A DNA stretch of 64,000 nucleotides, from the NCBI GenBank assembly GCA_036563665.1, contig DATCLY010000066.1:1-64000 (forward strand), in the 5' to 3' direction. Of the stretch, positions 49,989 through 57,960 are shown in pieces. How positions within the stretch are numbered: the first letter of the stretch is position 1; every line of letters begins with the position of its first letter. The translations under genes were made by a program, and so were the position numbers. The notes beneath the pieces are model-generated. The model searched no databases, had not been told where the DNA came from, and saw only the letters and a program-made list of their open reading frames with translations. The stretch comes from FEN-1219 sp036563665 (lineage in GTDB: Bacteria; Pseudomonadota; Gammaproteobacteria; Steroidobacterales; Rariloculaceae).

Positions 49989-50987
49989 CTACTTCGGCCG
50001 GCCCGCGAAGCCCTGCGCCAGCATGTCGAGCGCGTAGATCGTCATCGCCGTGTTGCGGATGCCTTCCGGCGTGGTCCACGCCTTGCCGTCCGGCCCCACG
50101 GCGCCCATCTGCGGCACGTACAGCGTGCGCTTGTCCGGCCCCGAGAACGCCAGCGTGATCGGCCGTCGCGGCGTGGGGATCAGGCCCAGGCGCTCGCCGT
50201 CGCGCGAGAAGACGTGCACGCCGCGGTTCGCGGTGACGTAGAGGCGTCCCTCGGCGTCCACCGCCATGCCGTCGCCGCCGTCGTCGCCGTCCAGGGTGGC
50301 GAACACCCGCCGGTTGGTGGTCGTGCCGTCGGCGCGCACGTCGAACGCGAGCACCTCCGTCACGTTCGTCACGTAGAGCGTGCGCCCGTCCGGGCTCAGC
50401 ATGATGCCGTTGGAGCGGATGTCCCCTTCCGCGACCGTGCTGATCCGGCCCTGCGCGTCGACGTAGTAGGCGCCGCCGACCGTGAAGTACGCGCCGCCCT
50501 TGCCGTCCGCGATGAGATCGTTCAGCCGGCCCAGCGGCCGCCCGTCGGGGAAGCTGTTGGCCAGCACCCGCCGCTCGGGCCAGACGATGGCCACGGCGGT
50601 GAGCTCCTTGCAGCCGGGCAGCTCGGGGTTCATCGGCTCCGTGCAGGTGCGCTCCACCGCGTAGACCCTGCCTTCGTTGTCGAGCGACACGGAGCCCGCG
50701 CCCCGCGTCTGCGAGAGGAACACGTGCTCGCGGCCGGCCGCGTCGAGCTTGCGGATCGTGTCCGTCTGCTCCTGCGCGAACAGGACGCCGCCGTCCGGCG
50801 TGCCGACGATGCCGTCGGCCGTCTCGAAATCGGCCCACACGATCCGCCAGGGCGTGCCGGCGGCGACGACGCCGGGGATGGCGGTGACGACGGCCTCGCG
50901 CTCGCCCGGCAGGAGCTGCTGCGCCGCGGCCCCGCCGGCCTGGGCGAGCGCGAGCGCGACGATCGGCAGGAGCATCTTCTCGTTCAT
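49989..50987 (-). CDS. SMP-30/gluconolactonase family exported protein
   Basis: 332 residues. ATG at 50987 after GGGGGACC. Signal peptide (MNEKMLLPIVALALAQAGGAAA). Six-bladed beta-propeller repeats are visible as ADGIVGTPDGGVLFAQEQTDTIRKLD, AGSVSLDNEGRVYAVE, GRLNDLIADGKGGAYFTVGG, SNGIMLSPDGRTLYVTN and GDGMAVDAEGRLYVTANRGVHVF. The metal-ligand residues expected for SMP-30 lactonases (Glu near the start, Asn and Asp in the LNDL and GDGMAVD segments) appear to be present. Probable periplasmic lactonase or esterase; substrate unknown. Stands alone. Confidence 0.87.
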   Translation of the reverse strand: MNEKMLLPIVALALAQAGGAAAQQLLPGEREAVVTAIPGVVAAGTPWRIVWADFETADGIVGTPDGGVLFAQEQTDTIRKLDAAGREHVFLSQTRGAGSVSLDNEGRVYAVERTCTEPMNPELPGCKELTAVAIVWPERRVLANSFPDGRPLGRLNDLIADGKGGAYFTVGGAYYVDAQGRISTVAEGDIRSNGIMLSPDGRTLYVTNVTEVLAFDVRADGTTTNRRVFATLDGDDGGDGMAVDAEGRLYVTANRGVHVFSRDGERLGLIPTPRRPITLAFSGPDKRTLYVPQMGAVGPDGKAWTTPEGIRNTAMTIYALDMLAQGFAGRPK

Positions 50988-51151
50988 CGGTCCCCCTTCG
51001 CACAACGTCGTGTGGCGCGCCCGCGCCGTGCGCGGGCGCCCCGCATGCGGGCCTCAGTCTATGCGGGGGGCTGCCACAATTCATCATTTTTGCGGCCCGC
51101 CCATGCCAGTTTCGGCGGGCAGCATGGCGGCATGACACGGAAGGAGCCGTC

Positions 51152-51832
51152 ATGCTGAAGCGGTGCACGGATGTCGCCGTCGCGGGCGTCGCGCTGCTGC
51201 TGCTCGCACCCCTGCTGCTCGTCGTGGGCGCGCTCGTCAAGCTCGACGGCGGACCCGCGCTGTTCGTGCAGGAACGGCTCGGTCGCGGCCGGCGGCCGTT
51301 CCGCATCTACAAGCTCCGCACGATGCGCGACGGCGCCGTCACGCGCCTCGGACGCGTGCTCCGCGCGACGGGCGTCGACGAGCTGCCGCAGCTCGTGAAC
51401 GTGCTGCGGGGCGACATGAGCCTCATCGGGCCGCGCCCCCTGACCGAGGCGGACGTCGTGCGCCTTGGCTGGCACGGGCCGTCGCACGCGGCGCGCTGGT
51501 CCGTGCGGCCCGGCATCACCGGCCTCGCGCAGCTGCATGCGGGCCGCGGCGCGCGCCAGTCGTGGTTCCTGGACGCACGCTACGTCCGCGACGGCGATCT
51601 CGGTCTCGACCTCGCCATCGCGGGGCTCTCGGTGGCCGTTGTCGCGCTCGGCAAGCGGCGGGTCCGCGCGTGGCTGCGCGAGCACCGGCGCCGTCTCGCC
51701 GCGCGCCGCGCCGCCTCGGCCGTCGCCGCGAGCCGGGCCCCGGCCGCGCGGCCCGCGCCCGGCTCGCCGCCGGCGGCATCCCCTACCCCGCGCCTCGCGG
51801 CGGCCTGGCCTTCGCGTGCAACGCCCAGTTGA
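51152..51832 (+). CDS. Monotopic phosphoglycosyl transferase (PglC/WcaJ C-domain type)
   Basis: 226 residues. AAGGAG lies before the ATG. It transfers a sugar-1-phosphate from a UDP-sugar to undecaprenyl phosphate, the first step in capsule, exopolysaccharide or glycan assembly. One reentrant N-terminal membrane helix (~8-30) followed by LFVQERLGRGRRPFRIYKLRTMR, the catalytic Asp-Glu dyad in VDELPQLVNVLRGDMSLIGPRPL and VRPGITGLAQ. It is a core-size enzyme, not the larger WcaJ. The last ~45 residues are an Arg/Ala/Pro-rich tail overlapping the convergent APC permease gene by 50 bases. No other glycan genes are adjacent, so the pathway is unknown. Confidence 0.88.
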   Translation: MLKRCTDVAVAGVALLLLAPLLLVVGALVKLDGGPALFVQERLGRGRRPFRIYKLRTMRDGAVTRLGRVLRATGVDELPQLVNVLRGDMSLIGPRPLTEADVVRLGWHGPSHAARWSVRPGITGLAQLHAGRGARQSWFLDARYVRDGDLGLDLAIAGLSVAVVALGKRRVRAWLREHRRRLAARRAASAVAASRAPAARPAPGSPPAASPTPRLAAAWPSRATPS

Positions 51833-53108
51833 CGACCCAGAGCGCCACCCCGATGCCCATCAGCGCGCCCGCGATCCAGTACTGCCGCGGCTCCCGCCCC
51901 GCGAGCGGCGACGCGAGATACGCACACGAGACCACGCCCAGGAGCGGCAGCGCGGTCGGCGCGCGGTAGTGCGCGTGCGCGACGGGACGGCGCCGCAGCA
52001 CGAGCACAGCGAGGTTCACGAGCGCGAACACGCACAGCAGCAGCAGCGCCGTCGTGCCGCCGAGGTCGCGCACGCCGCCCCAGCTCGCGAGCGCGATCAC
52101 GAGCGCCGTCGTGAACAGGATCGCCACCCAGGGCGTGCGCCGGCCGGCGTGCACGGCGCCGAACGCGGGCGGGATGATGTCCTCGCGCGCGAGCCCGTAC
52201 ACGAGGCGCGAGGCCATCATCATGTTGATCAGCGCCGAGTTGCTCACGGCGAACATCGCGATCAGCGAGAACAGGCCGAGCGGGAACGAAGGCGCGCCCA
52301 CGCGCACCACCTCGAGCAGGTCCTGGTCGCTCTCCGCCAGCACGTCGATCGGCACCAGGGCGGTGGCGAAGAACGCCACGGCCATGTAGAGCACGCCGGC
52401 CGCCGCGAGCCCGCCGAACACGGCGCGCGGAAAGATCCGCGGCGGATCGGTCGTCTCCTCCGCCATGTTGACCGAATCCTCGAAGCCGACCAGCGCGAAG
52501 AACGCGAGCGCGGCGCCGCTCACGACGAGCCCGAAAGGCGTGCCGTCCGCGTTGAACTCGAGCGCCCTGCCGGCGTCGCCCACGCCCCGGGCGAGCGCGA
52601 GCGCACCGGTCCCGACGACGATCAGGAGCCCGGCGAGCTCCACGCACGTGAGCACGATGTTGAGCTTCACGGACTCCGCCACGCCGCGCAGATTCACGGC
52701 GGCGAGCACGAGCAGAAAGGCGAGCGCCACGAGCAGCACCGGCAACGCCGCGAGTTCCTGGAAATATCCCGCGAAGCTGCGGCTCGCGGCGCCCGCGGAG
52801 GTGAGCCCGGAAGCCATCACCGCGAACGCCACCAGGAACGTGAGGAACGGCCGCCCGAAGGCCCGCTGCGTGTAGAGCGCCGCGCCCGCGGCCTGCGGGT
52901 ACTTGCCCACCAGCTCCACGTAGGAGGCGGCCGTGCAGAATGCCACGAGGAAGGCGACGCCGAAGGCCAGCCACGCGGCACCGCCCACCGTGCCGGCGAC
53001 GTCGCCGGTGAGGGCGTAGATACCGGTGCCGAGAATGTCTCCCAGCACGAATAAAAGCAGCAGCTTGGGGCCGATGGCGCGACGGAGCGCCGGTCGCTCT
53101 TTGCTCAA
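51783..53108 (-). CDS. APC family amino-acid permease
   Basis: 441 residues with ~12 membrane helices. Family start: RAIGPKLLLLFVLGDILGTGIYALTGDVAGTVGGAAWLAFGVAFLVA, with the unwound helix-1 Gly-rich segment that binds the amino-acid backbone, and helix-6 region GAALAFFALVGFEDSVNMAEETTDPPRIFPRAVFGGLA. It imports or exchanges amino acids or amines by cation symport; the substrate is unknown. Start is a TTG at 53108 with GGAG upstream; there is no nearby ATG. Its 3' end overlaps the phosphoglycosyl transferase gene by 50 bases on the opposite strand. Confidence 0.88.
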   Translation of the reverse strand: MSKERPALRRAIGPKLLLLFVLGDILGTGIYALTGDVAGTVGGAAWLAFGVAFLVAFCTAASYVELVGKYPQAAGAALYTQRAFGRPFLTFLVAFAVMASGLTSAGAASRSFAGYFQELAALPVLLVALAFLLVLAAVNLRGVAESVKLNIVLTCVELAGLLIVVGTGALALARGVGDAGRALEFNADGTPFGLVVSGAALAFFALVGFEDSVNMAEETTDPPRIFPRAVFGGLAAAGVLYMAVAFFATALVPIDVLAESDQDLLEVVRVGAPSFPLGLFSLIAMFAVSNSALINMMMASRLVYGLAREDIIPPAFGAVHAGRRTPWVAILFTTALVIALASWGGVRDLGGTTALLLLCVFALVNLAVLVLRRRPVAHAHYRAPTALPLLGVVSCAYLASPLAGREPRQYWIAGALMGIGVALWVVNWALHAKARPPRGAG

Positions 53109-53419
53109 GTCACGCGCGCTCCGTCGCTATGATCGTCAGCCGGCGTGCCGCCACGCGTCTCTCCGATGCTGCGGGCGTGGCGGTATGATACCTGGCAAAC
53201 ACGCTCCGCCTCGCGCGCGTGCGCTTGTCCCCGTGGGGCTCGCGCCGAGCGAGCGCGGCCGGACCGCACGTCTCCGCCTGCCAACGACTGCGGGCTACGC
53301 AACGGCGCACCCGGCGCGCCGGGGCGTCGGCACGGGACGGGGCTGTGATACAGTGAAGCGGGCCTGCCGGAGCCCCGTGCTCCGAAGGCCCGCCGACGTC
53401 GAAAAGGGGGTAACGACCA
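53109..53419. other. 311-base divergent intergenic region
   Basis: Between the APC permease and the exported WEGDT gene at 53420. Contains the palindrome GGTATGATACC (53183-53193), in which TATGAT (53184-53189) could be a -10 sequence, and a second TGATAC near 53350. GGAGC-CCCGT-GCTCC is a short hairpin near 53380. No gene is supported here. Confidence 0.35.
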
Positions 53420-54244
53420 ATGCTTTCATGGAAGCCCGTGGCGCTGCTGGCGCTGGTCCTCGTGGGGGCCGCGGCAGCGCTCGGCCAGACGGCGGAGGAG
53501 CGCCGGGCCAAGCTGGCCGGCATGATTCCATCGCATCCCGGGCAGCTCGGGGCGCTCGCGCCGGAGAACCTGCGCAAGGAGCGCCCCAAGCCGCCGTTCG
53601 ACCTCACCGGCACCTGGTTCGTCGACCTGAGCGAGGGCTTCGGCAACTTCCGCTTCGGGCCGCCGTATCCCGAGTTCATCGGGCAGGCCAAGGAGGACTT
53701 CGAGTACTCGCAGTCGCTGCCGCCGAGCGTCTCCTGGCGCGACGCCATCGGCCAGTGTTATCCGGCGGGTCTGCCGATGATCATGACGCGCGTGTGGCCC
53801 ATCATGATGATCCAGCTGCCCACCGTGATCGTCATGGTGTCGAACTTCAACAACGAGTTCCGCCAAATCTTCCTGGATGGGCGCGAGTGGTCCGATCCCG
53901 ATACCGTGGTCTACACCTACAACGGTGAATCGCACGGCCACTGGGAAGGCGACACGCTGGTCGTGGACACGCGCTACATCGAGACCTGGAACCACTATAT
54001 CGATCGCGGCATCCCCATCTCCGAGGACTTCCGCGTGCAGGAGCGCATGCGGCTGCTCGAGGACGGCGAGGTGCTCGAGATCGAGTACATCATGACGGAC
54101 CCGAACAACTGGATCGGGGAATGGCGCAGCACCAAGCGCTGGCTGCGCGTGGACTACACGGACATCGGCCAAGTGGACTGCCTGCCGGATCTGAACGACA
54201 ACATCCCGAGCACGCAGGCCGGACGCGCCGGGCTCGAAGAATGA
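53420..54244 (+). CDS. Exported WEGDT-motif protein (paralogue 2)
   Basis: 274 residues. AAGGGGGTAAC lies before the ATG. Signal peptide ~1-22 (LLALVLVGAAAALGQ). Shares GHWEGDTLVVDTRYIETW, DFRVQERMRLLEDGEVLEIEYIMTDPNNW and YNGESHGH with the relatives at 41759 and 54975, with the surrounding ~70 residues following the same order (WEGDT, then E-R-M/F, then a Y-x-I-x-x-DP strand). The region FDLTGTWFVDLSEGFGNFRFGPPYP leads the mature part. Function unknown; no catalytic motif is evident. The next gene, DUF6152, begins 17 bases later, so the pair forms an operon. Confidence 0.8.
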   Translation: MLSWKPVALLALVLVGAAAALGQTAEERRAKLAGMIPSHPGQLGALAPENLRKERPKPPFDLTGTWFVDLSEGFGNFRFGPPYPEFIGQAKEDFEYSQSLPPSVSWRDAIGQCYPAGLPMIMTRVWPIMMIQLPTVIVMVSNFNNEFRQIFLDGREWSDPDTVVYTYNGESHGHWEGDTLVVDTRYIETWNHYIDRGIPISEDFRVQERMRLLEDGEVLEIEYIMTDPNNWIGEWRSTKRWLRVDYTDIGQVDCLPDLNDNIPSTQAGRAGLEE

Positions 54245-54261
54245 TGTTGGGGAAGCGAATC

Positions 54262-54690
54262 ATGAAGCTTGCACAAGCCTTTGCCATCGTGGGCATCCTG
54301 TCCGGCGTCGCGCTGTCGCCTGCGCCCTCCTCCGCCCATCACTCCACGGCCGCCTTCGATACCACCCGGGTGGTGAAGATCGAAGGCGAGATCAAGCAGT
54401 TCCGCTGGATCAATCCGCACGCCTCCATCAAGATCGAGGGCACGACCGAGGGCGAGGACCCGGACGGCCTCTGGACGGTGGAGATGACGGCGCCGAACGT
54501 GCTGATCAACCAGGGCTGGAAGCGCACCTCGGTGCGTCCCGGGGACAAGGTCACGATGTTCGTGAATCCGCTCCGCAACCCCGTCGAGCTCAACGACGGC
54601 AGCCAGGGCGGGCTCTACGTGGGCGTGATCCTCGCGGACGGCAGCTCGCTCGGCCGCGTCGACGGCAAGGGTCAGGGCAGCGACCAGTAG
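54262..54690 (+). CDS. DUF6152 family periplasmic protein (paralogue 2)
   Basis: 142 residues from the ATG at 54262 (GGGGAAG upstream); in-frame ATGs at 54241 and 54244 overlap the previous gene. Signal peptide (MKLAQAFAIVGILSGVALSPAPSSA) then the family start HHSTAAFDTTRVVKIEGEIKQFRWINPHASIKIE. Later NVLINQGWKRTSVRPGDKVTMFVNPLRNP. The pattern NPH-[V/A]-x-[I/F]-x-[I/L] is shared with paralogue 3. Function unknown; the strict pairing with an exported WEGDT protein suggests they form a complex or act on one substrate. Confidence 0.87.
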   Translation: MKLAQAFAIVGILSGVALSPAPSSAHHSTAAFDTTRVVKIEGEIKQFRWINPHASIKIEGTTEGEDPDGLWTVEMTAPNVLINQGWKRTSVRPGDKVTMFVNPLRNPVELNDGSQGGLYVGVILADGSSLGRVDGKGQGSDQ

Positions 54691-54787
54691 CGCCGGCTCG
54701 GCACCGCCGTTCTAGCCGCGCCCACGGCGATCTTCCGCGCCGCGACGACGGGTCGGTCCCCCACACGCTCGCGACGGCGCGTCACGC

Positions 54788-54831
54788 CGCGATCTTCAGC
54801 GCACATTCTCGCGGTGACGCCGAAGATCGCG
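54788..54831. repeat. Inverted repeat downstream of the DUF6152 gene
   Basis: CGCGATCTTC (54788-54797) pairs perfectly with GAAGATCGCG (54822-54831) across a 24-base loop. It lies between the convergent ends of two DUF6152/WEGDT operons, just before the dispersed palindrome. There is no U-tract, so Rho-independent termination is not certain. Confidence 0.4.
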
Positions 54832-54860
54832 TGCTGTGGCGTTCGCGCAGGGGCCCGTCC

Positions 54861-54950
54861 ATGCAGACCCCCTTCCAGGAGCGGCGTGAATACGTCCCAG
54901 TAGCCTCGCGCGCGCATCCTGCGCGCGAGCGTCGTGGAAGGGGGTCTGCA
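54861..54950. repeat. Dispersed palindromic element, copy 2
   Basis: 90-base element bounded by TGCAGACCCCCTTCC (54862-54876) and its reverse complement at 54936-54950, with the same inner hairpin GCGCGCA-TCC-TGCGCGC. It is about 90 percent identical to 1548-1640; copy 2 lacks one GC step of the inner repeat and the outer GGCC bases of copy 1. Like copy 1 it lies exactly between convergent gene ends (54690 and 54975). Confidence 0.8.
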
Positions 54951-54974
54951 GTCGTCAATCGCTGCGACAGCCTG

Positions 54975-55784
54975 CTAGCCCTGCTGCAGGAGCTCTTCGA
55001 AACGCAGGATGTCCTCGTTGCTCTCGATGCACTCGTACTCGCGGATCCGCTCGTTCGGCCGCAGCCGGAACGTCTCGTAGAGCCGCCACGGCTTGGTGAA
55101 CACCTCCGGATCCTCCATGATCACCTCGTAAGTGATCGTGTCGTACGTGTCGCGCGTGAAGCGCTCCGTGACGTGCAGCTGGTCGCTGTGGATCGTGCCC
55201 ACGCCCTGGAGCCAGGTCTTCTCGTTGAAGCCCACCACGTCCACCACGAACGTGTCGCCCTCCCAATGCCCGACGGAATCGCCGAGATACGTGGGCTCGA
55301 TGTCCTCCGGATGTCCGCGCCCGTCCGTCGGGATGATGCGGAACGCATGGTGGATCTCGTAGAGGATGATCGTGCGGTCCGGGAGCTGCACGATCTCGAA
55401 CGGCAGGGGCCGGAAGTTGATGCGCGGCACGCCCGTGAGCAGGCAGCGCGCCATCGGGTCGTCGATGCCGTCGCGCTCCAGATAGTACTGGCGCTGCGCC
55501 TCGGCCTCGGGCTTGTAGGGCGGCGGCTCGTTCGGCGGCAACGGTTTGCGGCCGGCCGCGGCGTCCGCCTCGCGCGCGGCCGCAACCGCCTCCTCCCCTT
55601 CGGCGAGCAGCAGCGCGCTCGTTGCGATCCAGATGCCGGACAGATCCGGCTTGCCGTCGGCGGTGCGCGGCACGGGCCTGGGCTCCGCGGAGCCGTCCGG
55701 CGTGCCGCCCGACTGCGCGTGCACGGCGGGGGCCGCGAGGGCGGCCAGCGCCGCCGCCAAAGACAGCGTGGAACGGATGCTCAC
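54975..55784 (-). CDS. Exported WEGDT-motif protein (paralogue 3)
   Basis: 269 residues. GTG at 55784 with GGAGAG upstream; a longer frame to 55922 would run through the DUF6152 gene. Signal peptide (MSIRSTLSLAAALAALAAPAVHA). Mature part: RTADGKPDLSGIWIATSALLLAEGEE, CLLTGVPRINFRPLPFEIVQLPDRTIILYEIHHAFRIIPTDGRGHP, then GHWEGDTFVVDVVGFNEKTWL, HVTERFTRDTYDTITYEVIMEDP and a C-terminal CIESNEDILRF. Order of motifs agrees with the other two paralogues. It follows DUF6152 paralogue 3 (same strand, 19-base gap), the reverse gene order of the 53.4 kb pair. Function unknown. Confidence 0.82.
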   Translation of the reverse strand: MSIRSTLSLAAALAALAAPAVHAQSGGTPDGSAEPRPVPRTADGKPDLSGIWIATSALLLAEGEEAVAAAREADAAAGRKPLPPNEPPPYKPEAEAQRQYYLERDGIDDPMARCLLTGVPRINFRPLPFEIVQLPDRTIILYEIHHAFRIIPTDGRGHPEDIEPTYLGDSVGHWEGDTFVVDVVGFNEKTWLQGVGTIHSDQLHVTERFTRDTYDTITYEVIMEDPEVFTKPWRLYETFRLRPNERIREYECIESNEDILRFEELLQQG

Positions 55785-55803
55785 GGCGCGCTCTCTCCGT
55801 CGA

Positions 55804-56220
55804 TCAGCGGGCTCGATAATCGTCTCGTCCGCCGGTGCCCGCGGGCGGACCCGCGGCCAGCCGCGTGCCGTCGCCGAGCGTGACGTAGCGGGCCATGCCG
55901 AAGTTCGGGTCCGCTCGGGCACCCCAGCCGAACACCGTAACGGTGTCGCCGGGCTTCAGCGTGACGTCGCGCTTCCAGCCCTGCCGCACCAGCATGTTCG
56001 GCGGGTAGCCTTCGAAGCGCCAGCGGGTGACGGTGCCGTCCTCGCTCGTCACGTCGAGCGAGAAATGGACGTGCGGATTGGTCCACTCGACCTCGGTGAC
56101 GGTCCCCGTGACCGTCACCTGCTTCTCGCCGTCGAACACCGCCGCGAACGAGTGGTGCGCGGCGGCCGGCAGGATCGGCAGCAGAGCCCCCGCGAGCACC
56201 AAGAGCACGCGTAAGCTCAT
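55804..56220 (-). CDS. DUF6152 family periplasmic protein (paralogue 3)
   Basis: 138 residues. Signal peptide (MSLRVLLVLAGALLPILPAAA) then HHSFAAVFDGEKQVTVTGTVTEVEWTNPHVHFSLDVTSEDG and NMLVRQGWKRDVTLKPGDTVTVFGWGARADPNFGMARYVTLGDG. The mature N-terminal HHS and NPHxH positions are candidate metal ligands; this is inference. It leads an operon with the WEGDT protein downstream. A good promoter lies about 27 bases upstream of the start (56254-56283). Confidence 0.88.
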   Translation of the reverse strand: MSLRVLLVLAGALLPILPAAAHHSFAAVFDGEKQVTVTGTVTEVEWTNPHVHFSLDVTSEDGTVTRWRFEGYPPNMLVRQGWKRDVTLKPGDTVTVFGWGARADPNFGMARYVTLGDGTRLAAGPPAGTGGRDDYRAR

Positions 56221-56253
56221 GATTTTTCTCCCCTACAAGACAGATGTTGACGC

Positions 56254-56283
56254 ATTATCGGAACGCGCCGCCGTGCATAGCAA
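56254..56283 (-). promoter_or_regulatory. Sigma-70-like promoter of the DUF6152/WEGDT operon
   Basis: On the minus strand: TTGCTA (-35, 56283-56278), an 18-base spacer and GATAAT (-10, 56259-56254; 5 of 6 matches). The transcription start would fall near 56247, leaving a ~27-base leader. TTATCGG (56255-56261) and CCGATAA (56293-56299) form an inverted repeat that covers the -10 and a site upstream of the -35. Confidence 0.5.
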
Positions 56284-56336
56284 GGAATGGAGCCGATAAC
56301 CGGGCGGCTATAGCGGCGCGTCGCGGCTTGGGCCGC

Positions 56337-57017
56337 TCAGCGCAGGAAACCGACCGCGACGGCGAGCTCCGAGAAGCCGGGCCGGTCGGCCGTGTCGAAA
56401 TCGATCCACTGGCGGCCGACGTTGGCGTCGAGGAACAGCCGCCGGCCGAACGCCCAGCGCACGCCCACGCGCAGCGCCGCGCTCATGTCCGTGTCCGTCT
56501 TGGTGGGCTGCACGGCGTCGCAGACGTAGCCCCACCACGGATGCCACCAGCAGAAGCCGACCGGCGCCCCTTCCGGGATGTTCGTGTCCACTGACGTCAC
56601 GCCGAGCGCGAAGCTGGCGTACGGCGCGACGCGCCCGAAATCGCCGAAGTACCGCTTGGCGTGCGCCAGCAGGCTCGTCGCCTCGAGCTCGCCGTCGAGC
56701 CGCGTTCCGCCGGGCGCGAGCGGACCGTCCACCGCCACGTCCGCGAGGTAATCCACCTCGTGGAACGTGAATCGCGCACCCACCGTCCAGCGATCCGCGA
56801 ACGCGTAGTCGAAGTTGAAGCCGAGGCCGGTGGCCGAATCCGTGCGCACGACGGTGCCGCCGTCGAACGGCGTGCTCTCGCCGTCGAGGTGCGGCACGAC
56901 GATCGCGAACTCGTAGTCGCCCCGCGGCGTGCCTCCGGGCTCCTGCGCGGCGGCCCCTGTGGCCGCGCCGCAGAGCGCGGCCGTCGCGAGCCCAGGAACG
57001 ATCGCTCGTGTGTCCAT
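56337..57017 (-). CDS. Outer-membrane beta-barrel protein
   Basis: 226 residues, ATG at 57017 with GGAGGG upstream. Signal peptide ~1-24 (LATAALCGAATGAAA). The mature part alternates amphipathic strands and turns (GLGFNFDYAFADRWTVGARFTFHEVDY, LLAHAKRYFGDFGRVAPYASFALGVTSV, MSAALRVGVRWAFGRRLFLDANVGRQWIDF), with the C-terminal ELAVAVGFLR ending; an 8-stranded OmpA/OmpW-like barrel is likely. A loop with CWWHPWWGYVCDAVQP near residue 160 is unusual. Function unknown. Divergent from the Ub-Mut7-C gene. Confidence 0.75.
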   Translation of the reverse strand: MDTRAIVPGLATAALCGAATGAAAQEPGGTPRGDYEFAIVVPHLDGESTPFDGGTVVRTDSATGLGFNFDYAFADRWTVGARFTFHEVDYLADVAVDGPLAPGGTRLDGELEATSLLAHAKRYFGDFGRVAPYASFALGVTSVDTNIPEGAPVGFCWWHPWWGYVCDAVQPTKTDTDMSAALRVGVRWAFGRRLFLDANVGRQWIDFDTADRPGFSELAVAVGFLR

Positions 57018-57143
57018 CCTGCCGCCCTCCGTCGTGGAGCACCGCCGCTGCAATTTCCACGCCACGCGCTTCCACTGGCGGACGGCCGCGGAAGCTGATT
57101 AACTCGAACGAGCAGCCAGCAAGCGCCCCGAAGGCGGCCGGCC

Positions 57144-57941
57144 GTGAGTGACGCGACCCCACGCGATCCGCACGCCCCCGTGCAACGCTCGGCCGAGTTC
57201 CGCTTCTACGCGGAGCTCAACGACTTCCTCCCGCCCGAGCGACGCAGGCGCGCCTTCACGCACACCTTCACCGGCAACCCCTCGGTCAAGGACACCATCG
57301 AAGCGCTCGGCGTGCCGCACACCGAGATCGATCTCGTTCTCGTGAACGGGCGGTCGGTCGGCTTCGAGCATCGGCTCGACGGCGGGGAGCGCGTGGCCGT
57401 CTATCCGACGTTCGAGCGGCTCGACGTGGCGCCCGCCACGCGGCTGCGCCCGCGCCCCTTGCGCGTGACGCGCTTCGTGCTCGACGTGCACCTCGGCACG
57501 CTGGCCCGCTATCTGCGGCTCGCGGGCTTCGACACCGTGTGGCGCAACGACCTCGACGACGACGAGATCATCGACCTGAGCCTGCGCGAGCGGCGCATCA
57601 TCCTCACGCGCGACCGCGGCCTGCTGCGGCACGGACGCGTCACGCACGGCTACTGGCTGCGCGCTACCGACCCCCTCGAGCAGCTCGAGGAGGTAGTGCA
57701 CGCGCTGCACCTCGGCGGCTCGCTCGCGCCGTTCGCCCGCTGCCTCGAGTGCAACGGGCTCATCGAGCCGGTGGAAGCCGCCGCGGTGGCGGCGCTGGTG
57801 CCGGCGGGCGTGTGGTCCGAGACGCGCCAATTCACCCGCTGCCGCGGCTGCGGGCGGGTGTACTGGGCGGGCTCCCATCAGCCGCGGCTCGAGGCCGTGC
57901 TCGAGCGCGCGCGGAATGCGGGCGCGGAACGGCGAGCGTGA
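57144..57941 (+). CDS. Ub-Mut7-C RNase domain protein
   Basis: 265 residues, GTG start. Order: ubiquitin-like Ub-Mut7C domain (~17-92; FRFYAELNDFLPPERRRR, SVKDTIEALGVPHTEIDLVLVNG, LDGGERVAVYPTFE) and a Mut7-C domain (~105-250), with PIN-like acidic residues in VLDVHLGTLARYLRLAGFDTVWRNDLDDDEII and LTRDRGLLRHG, and a zinc ribbon CLECNG ... CRGCGRVYW. Mut7-C is a predicted RNase of the PIN-like fold. The ubiquitin-like module is a common bacterial fusion whose role is unknown. It lies alone between two minus-strand genes. Confidence 0.88.
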   Translation: MSDATPRDPHAPVQRSAEFRFYAELNDFLPPERRRRAFTHTFTGNPSVKDTIEALGVPHTEIDLVLVNGRSVGFEHRLDGGERVAVYPTFERLDVAPATRLRPRPLRVTRFVLDVHLGTLARYLRLAGFDTVWRNDLDDDEIIDLSLRERRIILTRDRGLLRHGRVTHGYWLRATDPLEQLEEVVHALHLGGSLAPFARCLECNGLIEPVEAAAVAALVPAGVWSETRQFTRCRGCGRVYWAGSHQPRLEAVLERARNAGAERRA

Positions 57942-57960
57942 CGCCGGCCCGCCCGCAGCG

